Assembly (NCBI GenBank): GCA_001598975.1
Contig: BBXU01002873.1
Span: 1-14,640 of the forward strand
DNA length: 14,640 nt
Origin: Parachlorella kessleri
Lineage: Eukaryota > Chlorophyta > Trebouxiophyceae > Chlorellales > Chlorellaceae
Reading direction: 5' to 3'
A model generated the notes under the pieces. That model worked only from the letters and a program-made list of their open reading frames with translations, was not told where the DNA came from and did not search any database. Each line of letters starts with the position of its first letter. Positions within the stretch are counted from its first letter, which is position 1. Positions 1-10,976 of the stretch are shown piece by piece. The position numbers were made by a program, and so were the translations under genes.

Positions 1-193
1 ACCACCACACACCTCAACCACCCACCCACCCCCTCCCCCCTCCCATCCAGTCCAGAGCAATGCCATGAATATTCCTGGCCTCCTGCCGCACAGGAGGCTG
101 TCTGCCACATAAGCAACTGCAGGCCAGCTGCTGCCCCATTCCCTGGGCCTGGCACTGTGTGCTGCTCTGCTGCTGCCTAGCCCCGTCGCCCAC

Positions 194-2551
194 CTGAGCA
201 GTTGACCAGGAGGTCAAAGTCTTGCAGCTCGCCCAGTGAAGCCACCCTACGCTGCTGTGTGGAGCCCCCCAGCGCCAGGAAGCGCCTCAGGAGCCAGGTG
301 GTGTACAGCTGCCCCTCCCTGCACACCAGCCACATGTGCATGGCATGCTATGAGTCATACTACGCGAGAAGCGAGGAAGGTTCATTAATCGGAAGGATCA
401 GTAGCCAGGAGGAGGACAGCGTGTACAGCTGCCCCTCCCTGCACACCACCCACATGTGCCGGTCATGTTGTGAGCTGGCAAGGCTCCTTCATAGCAAGTA
501 TCATAAAAAGGATAGTGTGCACAGCCAGCCCCACGTGTTCACTAACAACTACTAGAACCAGTCATGGGACTTTGCGTGCCTGCACGTATGTACACTTATC
601 TCAAAAACCACGTTTGGTATGATCCACTACAACATCTGCAACAGCACGAGCGGCACGATGCGGCTCTCACGCGATGGCGGTGGTGTAGACCCAGCCGTGG
701 GAGTGGGTGCCTGTCAAAACTTTTACAGACTCTACTTTTCAAACAGATTCCCTAAGAACCCAAATGCATGCATTCATTGCAAGGGGCGGGACCATGTGTC
801 CCTCACGTGATGACGGTAGTGTGAAACCAGGCGTGTGACTGGGTGCCTGTGGGGTCGTACCGACTCCCAGAGTTGCACAGCAGGACAGACAGTGACCGTG
901 CACGCTTCGACACAAGGCCGTCGGGCCAAACCCTCCTCACGTGATGACCGTGGTGTAGAACCAGCCGTGGGTGTGGGTTGCTGTGGGGTCGTACAGTTGA
1001 AGCTCCCGCGGGCTTAGGTGCCGGAAGTTGGGCACCACGGCCGCCCACTCGGGGTCGGGGACGCGCCCCTTCCACAGCTGGTAGGCGGAGGTCAGCATCA
1101 CGCCTGCATGCAGTCAAGTCAGCAAGTGAACACGGTTGGGTGGTTTCACGCGGCGCATACAGACCATGGTGTCCATTGATGGGAGCGTGCTCCTTCCACG
1201 GCTGGTAGGCGGAGGGAGCATGACGCCTGCGCTCGGCAGCCACACCCCCTTCAACATGGGCAGTGTATGGCACTTGGGGGCATCTCGGCACTGGTTGACT
1301 GTCCTTCACCTATCAACTGCGTCTCTTGCCAAGAGGTCGCCGTGGACAGGCTGCGTATCTATATACTCGGAGAAAACCATCTGGGCTTGGCCGAACTCCC
1401 CCTGTGTACTCAAGTGTACTGTAAGGTGACGGGTGGCGCCAGCAGTCCCCCTACACCTTCCTGCAGCCGCCCTCATGTTATTCACTCAAACTCCACCAGC
1501 GGTGCTGGGAGTTTATGGGAAAGGAATGTCGAGACCCAGTATTTCCCACCACATCTCGCCAGCCACTGCCTGTGCAGCTTCGGTTAAAAGTGCGGCCCAA
1601 GTAGTCATTAAGAGCGACCCGCCCCAGCGATCAACATAGATGACCAAACCGTGACTGCCTCATGAGTAACCAACCCCACCTGCTTCGGCGGCTTCGGTAG
1701 AAAAGTACAGGCTCATGTAGTGGTCAAGGGTGGCTTGGCCCCATCGGTTCACTAGCTCAGCGGGTGTGTCCCCTGAACAGCGCAGCAGCAAGCTTAGGTT
1801 GACTAAGGGCATCTTGCACCCAATAGCCACTGTGCTGCATGGGACAACAGCCTTCCCATCCGACAGGCAAGGTACCCGACTTCCCTGGCTGCTACACCAC
1901 AAGGCATCGTCAAACCTCATTGCTGTACGCCTTCCACGGGCGACCATATCCATGGCTGGTGTGCCCTTGTGACACCCTCTCCTCCTCCGACATGTCCTTA
2001 ATCAGCTCACTGGCAGATGCACCCTAGATGTAGGGCTTCTAAGGCTGACTGCTTCGATCCCTGCTGCATCCAACACAAACACCGCAGTCACACTGCCTAC
2101 GTAAAAGGAGTGGAGGGATGCAAGCCCTCTGACCTAGCGTGTACGGTTTCCACAGGCCGCCCGCGCCGTGGCTGGTGGTGCCTCCCTCCACCAGCTCAGC
2201 CACCACCATGACCCTAGCCCCTGGCATCGCCTCCAGCAGCTGTACTGCGCAGGCCAAGCCCGCTACGCCAGCACCCAGCACGCAGATGTGCCTGCCACGG
2301 CTGGCTGCTGCCGGCTGGGATGCCCCTGAGGCAAGGTCCGCCGACGGGACAGCGGCTGTTGGGTTTAATAGGCACCGTTGAGGCGCCTTGGTGTCGGCGT
2401 CTATACAGTGCTGAGCTAGGATGGAAACCCTCCGGGCGCCCACAGGCTGGAGTGGCTGCAGGCTCATGGTCGTGAATGCCACCCTAGCAGGCGGGAGCTG
2501 CCCATGAAGAGACCTTTCTCCTCGTCTTACCGTGAGAGCTCCTGCATGCAT
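194..2551 (-). CDS. D-amino-acid / D-aspartate oxidase family FAD enzyme, 5' part (gene continues past left edge)
   Basis: Four exons are joined with matching phases: 2551-2134, 1772-1680, 1103-941 and 318-194. The family oxidatively deaminates D-amino acids with FAD, giving an oxo acid, ammonia and H2O2, usually in peroxisomes. Exon 1 holds the Rossmann dinucleotide motif HICVLGAGVAGL, then TTSHGAGGLWKPY, the family's conserved flavin-contact block. Exon 2 gives GDTPAELVNRWG, exon 3 PRELQLYDPTATHTHGWFYT, and exon 4 EGQLYTTWLLRRF followed by DLLVNCSG. All follow the DAO order. The substrate-binding C-terminal third lies beyond the edge. ATG 2551 is the first ATG in the open frame; ATG 2467 (gaccATG) is an alternative. 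Either leaves a non-conserved leader of roughly 60 to 90 residues before the FAD motif, possibly organelle targeting. A strong donor-like cacg|gtaaga near 2532 means the extreme N-terminus could be spliced differently. Family is secure; D-Ala versus D-Asp preference cannot be told. Confidence 0.88.
395..520 (-). repeat. Tandem copy of oxidase exon 4 acceptor region, inside intron 3
   Basis: Positions 421-448 repeat 301-328 exactly (gtgtacagctgcccctccct followed by gcacacca), an offset of 120 bp. Similarity continues more weakly on the intron side (cacatgtgc..g.catg.t.tgag) and the exon side (tcag.agccagg). The unit duplicates the 3' splice site and exon 4 start, but the reading frame decays after EGQLYT. 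Confidence 0.8.
667..718 (-). repeat. Decayed copy of oxidase exon 3 end, inside intron 3 (copy 3)
   Basis: A third version of the exon 3 terminus reads GTHSHGWVYTTAIA on the minus strand, with donor-like gcgtgag. It lies 136 bp from copy 2, so 941, 803 and 667 form a three-unit ladder of about 135 bp. Confidence 0.75.
803..868 (-). repeat. Decayed copy of oxidase exon 3 end plus donor, inside intron 3 (copy 2)
   Basis: This resembles exon 3's 3' end at 941-1005. The minus strand reads YDPTGTQSHAWFHTTVIT, where the exon reads YDPTATHTHGWFYTTVIT, and the gtgagg donor sequence follows in both. The offset is 134 bp (tcacgtga at 937 versus 803). The upstream part of the exon is absent. Confidence 0.8.
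1180..1235 (-). repeat. Decayed copy of oxidase exon 3 start with its acceptor, inside intron 2
   Basis: This minus-strand segment repeats the 3' splice site and first ~45 bases of exon 3: gcaggcgt.atgct..ctccgcctaccag..gtggaagg. It reads GVMLPPPYQPWKE, against GVMLTSAYQLWKG in the true exon. The offset is 124 bp (gctggtag at 1201 versus 1077). It retains cag|GC at the acceptor but soon loses similarity. Confidence 0.75.
1564..1640 (-). repeat. Decayed copy of oxidase exon 2, inside intron 2
   Basis: On the minus strand this aligns with exon 2 (1772-1680): gat/aaccg.tggggc, actac.tg, acttt.taccgaagc.gc..aggca. The copy encodes VDRWG...TEAAQA in place of VNRWG...STEAAEA, but small indels break the frame. 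The gcttcggt block is offset by 114 bp (1691 versus 1577). Confidence 0.7.
1917..1990 (-). repeat. Decayed copy of oxidase exon 1 end, inside intron 1
   Basis: Read on the minus strand, this resembles the last ~70 bases of exon 1 (2207-2134). Shared blocks include caccagcca.gg, a central ..cc.gtggaa, and ..cgtaca. It translates to a recognisable but degraded THSHG-type/PWKAY stretch against TTSHGAGGLWKPY. The donor position aligns with gtttga in place of gtcaga. It lies about 217 bp downstream of the true exon end and is not usable as an exon. Confidence 0.65.
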
Positions 2552-2801
2552 GGAGGAGGCCCAGGACCCCAAAGTTGGAAGTAGCGCGCTTTGAGTTCAT
2601 GTCATGCACAGCTTGGGCGCCGCAACAGGGCAAAGCACCTCGCAGGGGCTTCAATCGTGATGATGTGCAAGTTGATCAATTCCGGTAGCTGTACATACCA
2701 CGGAGTCTTCGAACTTCAGCTGGGTTGGGTAGGGCACCGTAAACTCACCTGCCGCCTTGATGCCTGGAAATCATGAAGGTGCAGTGCTGGTAAGCTAACC
2801 C

Positions 2802-2920
2802 ATATTAGTAAGAGTGTCAGGTGGTGCGAACAGGGAGTGAGAGTTACTGTGCTGACAGGGCTGGATGCAGAATGCACTCGAGTCCTGCATGAGTTCCGAT
2901 ACAGTAGTTGCCTCCCTACC
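2802..2920 (+). repeat. Dispersed ~120-bp repeat, copy A
   Basis: One of four similar segments in the window. It shares with copy C the blocks gcgaacagggagtgagagtt and gatgcagaatgc.c.cgagtc, then agtagtt.cct/tc. Its boundary with unique sequence is vague. Confidence 0.75.
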
Positions 2921-3040
2921 CTTGCAGGCGTTCATGCTGGGCCTGCTGAGGTTGTAAAACGCAAGTGCTGGAGCCAACAGCCATATTTGAACCAGGGGGG
3001 GCAAGCAGTCACTAGTCTGAACCGCAGCCCAGACTGTATA

Positions 3041-3348
3041 CCGTAAGGGGCGAGCAACTCCGACCACCAAAAATGAAAAATAGGGTCTGGTCGAAGTGTT
3101 GCAATAATTCAGTGGAAGCCAGGTTTTCGGCCAAACGGCCGCTATGGGAGCCTATGGGGTTTTTTGCGCGTGCAAGGTGCTCGCCAGGGTGTACCAGAGG
3201 ACCACCGGCGGTACAGGGAGTCCAAACCTCCTCGTTCCAGGCCTCCCAACGGCAAGAATTTGTACTTCTTCACAGCCTGGTCGAAGTATTATAGAGCTAA
3301 AAATAGCTCGAACAGGGGGGGTGGTCGGAGTTGCTCGCCCCTTACGGT
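3041..3348. mobile_element. MITE-like non-autonomous DNA transposon with 28-bp perfect TIRs and TA target duplication
   Basis: Positions 3038-3068 and 3320-3350 are perfect 31-base inverted complements beginning ATACCGTAAGGGG and ending CCGACCACC. The simplest reading is a 308-bp element with 28-bp terminal inverted repeats starting CCGTAAGGGG, flanked by TA dinucleotides at 3039-3040 and 3349-3350, as for Tc1/mariner-type insertions. The interior has no transposase-like frame. It has a short near-direct repeat (ctggtcgaagt.tt near 3089 and 3281) and an AT-richer start. The identical ends suggest a fairly recent insertion. The superfamily is inferred only from the TA. Confidence 0.85.
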
Positions 3349-3417
3349 ATGCATGAACTGACGGAGCACATTGTATCCGAGCCAGCATCTCACTCGAAGA
3401 GCATAGACCAGTAGTGA

Positions 3418-3539
3418 TACAAAATAGGGGAGAGAATTACTGGCCCAGACATCAGGCAAGACTCAGGCTCATTCTGCATTCAACCCTGTCCGCCCAGTAT
3501 CCCAGTACCTCCTCCCTGCTCGCATTCCCTGCCACCCTC
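3418..3539 (-). repeat. Dispersed ~120-bp repeat, copy B (inverted)
   Basis: On the minus strand this reads gggtggcaggga/taatgcgarcaggg..., gaatgcagaatgagcctgag, tcttgcctgat.tctg.gccagta.ttctct.ccc, matching copies A and C. It faces copy A across the transposon. Confidence 0.78.
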
Positions 3540-3751
3540 AATAAATAAAATAGCTGCATTCAAGGCTTTGCAGAGTGCAACTCAAAGCCCGACCAGATCC
3601 AATCAGTCTGTAGCCATGAGGCCAGCCAGTCCAATGAGAGTAGTCAGAAAGCAGGAAGAGGCAGGTAGGAAGCCAGCCAGCAGAACACCAGAGTCGTCAG
3701 CCTGTCGAGCGAAGCAGTACCAAGGAGAGCATGCGATGAGCCAGCCAAACA

Positions 3752-5788
3752 TCAGAAGCGGACTTCAATCATTTCCTCGCCCTCCAAGTCTAGACCCTCA
3801 GGGGTCTCATCGGGGGCCACCTGGTCCCCATCAAATATGAACCTCACAGGCGCATCCAGCGACTTTAGCCAGCCCTGCAGCCAGCAGCAGAGGCAGCAGT
3901 GCTCTGGTTCTGAGGCTACTGGCTGGAGCAGAGCTGGCGCTGTGGCTTTGCGGCTTTTGGCTGCATCTTTCGGCTGCCTTGTGGAAGAGGAATACTGCCA
4001 TGAGCACATGAAAGCAGTACAGCGCTTACTCCCACCATTTAACAGGCCACTGCATGGGCATTGCAGAGACCTGCTCAGTGTGAGCAAGCCAGCCTGAGCA
4101 GTAGCGTACCACTTGCAGCGCATACTTCTTGTAGACTTCAAACATCTTGCTGAAAGGATCAGTCTTACGCATCCTAATCTCTTTGACGCCTCTGACCGAC
4201 TGCAGACAGCCATATGAAGCAGTCCATCGTCATTCTCTCACATTCCCACACCCTAGGAATTATGACGCCAGTTGAAACAGGTCACATCTTCAAAAGCTCA
4301 TCTTCCATGCATGGTCGAACATGTCTAGTTCCGATGAGGCCTGCAAGGCACCATGTCACTCGAGGGGGGACCCAGCACCCCCAGCACTTGCCTGTAGCTT
4401 CAGTGGTATCTTATCCTCCGCACGCGCTGCAGCTGCTGCTGCCTCGGCCCCTGCGGCGCCCGGCAATGTCTCTTCAAGTATTTGCAAGTCATCATCGCCG
4501 TCGTCTGGCTCCTCCTCAGCAGGCTGCTGTTGCCGCTGCGCTGCCCACCTGGGTGCCGACCGCAGGTGCACGGGGCTAGGTTCTGCACACATGCAGGAGG
4601 CCAGGTCCTGGGCTTCTCAGCACGCCTGGTGGGGTGTCGAATGCATACGTATAGGCAGTGTTAAGAAGCCTCTGAGCCTTACTCACTGCGGCAAGGGCAT
4701 TCCATATGCCGCCCCAGCCAGCAGGCCGGGGCAGGAACAGCTTACAAGTGCCTGCCACCCAAGCTCTCCAGCCTCGACAACCCTGCGGGCTTAGAAAACA
4801 GCGGCTCTCTGCAGCACAGGGCCCTAGCATCCAACTGTGCTATATCAGCACCTGTTGGGTCGTCATCAGCGTCCTGTGTAAGGTCCACCTCCGCTGCTGC
4901 TGCCTTCATTGCGTTTTGCGTGGCTTTTAGCTGCCGCAGCAGGTCTGAGCTGCGCGCATCCAATAGCGGCACAGCCCGCGGCGCCGCCGCGCCAGGCTGC
5001 TGCTGCTGTATCCGTGGAAGTAGGGCCCCCGGAGCCAGTGCTCCTGCAGCTGCCTGTAGGCGAAGGGCTGCTGCTGGTCCTGCTGAACACCAGGCAGGGC
5101 AACTCGGAGGCCTCTGTGGAGTATTAAGTAATGGAGCGCTGTGCCCAACAGCAGAGTGAGCAGGGTTTAAGCTGAAGTGCCAACCGTTGTCAATAACCCA
5201 CCTGGTGGAGAGTTGAGCAAGTCTATATCACTGTCGGCACCATCATCGTCATGCGCTCCTTCTGCTGGCACCCCGAGATCCTCCTGCAGCAATTCATGGC
5301 AGGCTGCTAAGATAGCGTGTTCGCCAGGCGCCTCACAGGGCGGAACAGGGTCGCACTTCGCCACCTCCCACTACAGCCGAGCGAGGTAAGCTTCCCCAGA
5401 TGTCACGTGGGTGGTGGGGTTCACGAGAGGCAGGTCGCTTGTAACCTTTCCACCTCAGACCTCAAGTGCTCCCTAACCTTGGTGCTGCGCCTGCCTTTGT
5501 ACTGCCGCTGCAGCTTCTGGCGCTTGGCTTTCGGCAGCAGAAAGTCTGTATCTGAAACTTCTTTCACCTCGCCTGTGTCAGGGCAGTGTGAGTGTTGCCA
5601 CTCTGCCCTCCACCCCTCTGCTTTCAAAGAGCACCTACAGCCTTCAAGCAGCAAGGACCAGAGGGGACACCGGACAGGTGCAGCACTGCTACCAAGGTTT
5701 TGCTTGCTTGAGGCACCAGCATACCGTCGCTGTCACTGAGCGCAGCCAGCTCAGGTTCATCTGGGCCAAAGTCCCAAAGGTCGCTCAT
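3752..5788 (-). CDS. Rad60/NIP45/Esc2-type protein: SUMO-interacting motifs plus C-terminal SUMO-like domain
   Basis: Seven exons with consistent phases: 5788-5725, 5572-5478, 5370-5202, 5082-4852, 4582-4392, 4199-4110 and 3874-3752. They encode about 320 residues. The C-terminus (about 244-320) is a ubiquitin-like Rad60-SLD domain: IPLKLQ, then RKTDPFSKMFEVYKKYA, then VRFIFDGDQVAPDETPEGLD and EEMIEVRF. These proteins mimic SUMO to bind the conjugating machinery (Ubc9) and act in genome stability with SMC5/6 in the nucleus. The acidic N-terminal part has SUMO-interacting-motif candidates: IDLL (102-105), VDLT followed by QDADDD (175-178), and LQIL next to EE (219-222), plus a basic patch KAKRQKLQRQYKGRR. 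Only one SLD is seen, whereas Rad60 and NIP45 have two. The start is ATG 5788; the upstream extension lacks an ATG. The intron after 4392 uses GC-AG (CAG|GCAAGT). The 5' ends of exons 3 and 4 are least certain (TAG|TGG at 5370; 5082 versus 3 bases later). Confidence 0.85.
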
Positions 5789-6192
5789 GAGGATAGCAGC
5801 CTGTAGAGACGCTTCTCCTAGCCAGGAAGAAATCCCCGATCCGCCCTGATCGAGGTACCTTAGCACATGAACATAGTGTAAGCTTTGAGACCATATCTAG
5901 CAATGCAGAAGCACTGCATTGTAAGAGATTTTGCCTTTTGAGTAGGTGGCGCCAAAGATGGCCCCACACGGTCGGAGGCACATGAAAGCATGCTTCAGCT
6001 CCGAACTATATGCGGCCCAGCCCTTTGCCACAACCTTCTGACTGGGCTGCTGCCTTGGCAGTGCTTGCGGTCTTGGATTCCTGAATGTTTTAGGCCCCCG
6101 AGTGGGCAATCCTCCCAGGTGCGGCTAGGCCCGCCCCTAGATCAGCTTGTGCTGGCTGAGGTCGCAGTGGGGCAATCTGGTAGCACGCAAGC
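5789..6192. promoter_or_regulatory. Shared divergent promoter region, Rad60-like gene / ArfGAP gene
   Basis: These 404 bases separate the two start codons of a head-to-head gene pair, so both promoters and 5' UTRs must lie here. I see no clear TATA box or further coding exon. Open frames on the minus strand here have no recognisable similarity. Confidence 0.55.
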
Positions 6193-9662
<3,470 letters not shown>

Positions 9663-9945
9663 GGCTGTTGCTATCCATAGCTCACATTTGAAGCGGCAGG
9701 TGCAGCAGCAGCGTGCGTAATGACTGCCCCTGTGGGGTACCTAGGTTTGTGTTGTCGTGATTCTTTCTTCCTTGTGAGCGTCTCATCTCTTTGGTTTCAT
9801 TGGTAACCTTGGGTGCTAAATTATGTGGCTATGTTACATGCCTTGCCACCAGCAGCTGTGCTCTACAACTTTGGTTTGGGTGTGTGTTACACTGGCAACG
9901 CTACTTGAGGCACAGCACAAAGAAAGGCTCATAAAGACTGGCAGC
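9663..9945. terminator. Convergent 3' ends: ArfGAP and coiled-coil gene
   Basis: 283 bases lie between two facing stop codons. On the minus strand TGTAA, the usual volvocine polyadenylation motif, occurs at 9891-9887 and 9838-9834, about 55 and 108 bases past the coiled-coil stop. No exact TGTAA was found for the plus-strand ArfGAP transcript. The stretch is T-rich around 9760-9800. Confidence 0.55.
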
Positions 9946-10612
9946 CTAGCGCTTGTGCGGCTTGCACCGTGTTGCTTGGAGTGCTTGCAGATACTCCTTT
10001 GTCCCATAGCTGATCTTAAACTGCTGCTTAGCTGCTGGCACTCCTCCTTCCAATGGCAGAGCGGCAGCTGGGCTTGTTTGGCGAGGTGGGCCCGTCTCAT
10101 GCAAGCGCGTGTGCCGAAAGTCAAAGTGTGATGAGACAAGGCCGCTGGGTGGCTTGCTTGCTTCAGCGGCTGCCTCTTGTGCCTGTTGCAAGCATCTCTG
10201 CTGCTGCTTCTGCTGCTCGCGCCACTGTTCGGCTGCTAAGCGAGCCTTCAATACTTCAGCTTGCCGCACAGCCTGCTGCCGTTTAATGCGCACTACATCG
10301 CTGCACTGCTGCTCCTGCACACGCGCCTGTTTGCTCTCCTGGAGCGCGTGCTGGTATCTTGTTTTGGCCAGCTCACTGGCCTGTCGTTTGGCAGTGTCCG
10401 CTGCCTTCTGCCGCTGCACATACTCTTCATATCGTGCATTGGCAGCCACTTGGCCTTGGCCAACAGCGCGGCTAGGGAGATGAATTGCATACGTGTTGTC
10501 CTGCAAGAGCAGGTCTCTCAAGCAGGTGAACCCAACGCACACGCCGATAGGATGCACTTGGAGCTGTGCATCACATCGTTCTGCCCACCTTAGGCATACA
10601 CTGGTCTGACAT
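9946..10612 (-). CDS. Small Q/A/R-rich coiled-coil protein, function unknown
   Basis: Two exons: a 24-base coding first exon (10612-10589, ATG to AAG|gtgggc) and 10500-9946, joined in phase 0, giving 192 residues. The ATG at 10612 is preceded by an in-frame TGA (CTC TGA CCC AGG ATG). The frame upstream of 10500 in the second exon lacks an ATG, which supports the small first exon. Residues about 28-125 form a highly charged helix with heptad-like spacing, rich in Q, A, R and K (NARYEEYVQRQKAADTAKRQ, later AEQWREQQKQQQR). A short motif FDFRHTRLH (134-142) follows, then a P-rich linker and a basic tail with FKISYGTKEYLQAL. Such small charged-helix proteins with a conserved short C-terminal motif include many axonemal components, but I do not recognise this family and assign no role. 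It is convergent with the ArfGAP gene and divergent from the transporter gene. Confidence 0.72.
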
Positions 10613-10976
10613 CCTGGGTCAGAGACGACCGCTGTTTGCAGAGAGGGGCTTCCCCACTGGGGAGGCGCGCCAGGGCGCGGTGCAGGCGCACTGACTGAGA
10701 GCGGTGAAGATGCTTCCCCTCAGAGTTTCTAACAGGGAATTTGGTCGTCTTATGTTAACAGCAGTACGGTAAGGCAGGAAGGCCAGGCCTTTTTTAGATC
10801 CCCTGTTGAGTGAAAAGCCATAAGCAGGTGCCTTTTACCTGAAACCTGGGAAAGTAATCAGCACGAAACTTAGAGATATTTTTATGCGGCAGGTCCAGTG
10901 GCAGAGCAGTACCAGCAGTACGCTAGGAACCGAGCAAGTAAACAGGATCCACGCACAATTCACACAGCTTCTCATA
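10613..10976. promoter_or_regulatory. Shared divergent promoter region, coiled-coil gene / AEC-MORN transporter
   Basis: 364 bases lie between opposing start codons. An AT-rich element agatatttttat sits at about 10874-10885. A cluster of nested complementary segments lies at 10623-10750 (outer pair agacgacc / ggtcgtct, inner pair gagggg / cccctc). An ATG at 10884 opens an in-frame 31-residue extension of the transporter but looks non-conserved. Confidence 0.5.

Larger units (their letters stand above)
2552..3751. other. Gene-free interval between two minus-strand genes
   Basis: No exon with family similarity or convincing splice signals was found on either strand. It should hold the oxidase promoter (right of 2551) and the 3' UTR of the Rad60-like gene (left of 3752). 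No TTACA (TGTAA on the minus strand) was seen just left of 3752. Recognisable content is repetitive: a 308-bp inverted-end transposon and two dispersed repeat copies. Confidence 0.6.

Noticed and set aside
1..193. Possible fifth oxidase exon near the left edge
   Set aside because: No segment continues the conserved sequence after NCSG in phase; it appears to be intron with a C-rich (minus-strand G-rich) end.
202..555. Plus-strand open frame with two near-identical Cys/His-rich repeats, resembling a small zinc-finger protein
   Set aside because: The repeats are the duplicated acceptor region of oxidase exon 4 read in antisense; minus-strand homology and splice sites explain them.
803..1309. 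168-residue minus-strand open frame as one exon
   Set aside because: It runs across exon 3, a shadow copy and intron. Only 941-1103, in a different frame, gives the conserved oxidase sequence.
1660..1953. 97-residue minus-strand open frame as a separate small gene
   Set aside because: Its second half is oxidase exon 2, and its first half is intron 1 including the exon 1 shadow.
5757..6109. Minus-strand open frames between the Rad60-like and ArfGAP starts
   Set aside because: No domain similarity, no good splice connection to exon 1 at 5788; treated as promoter and UTR sequence.
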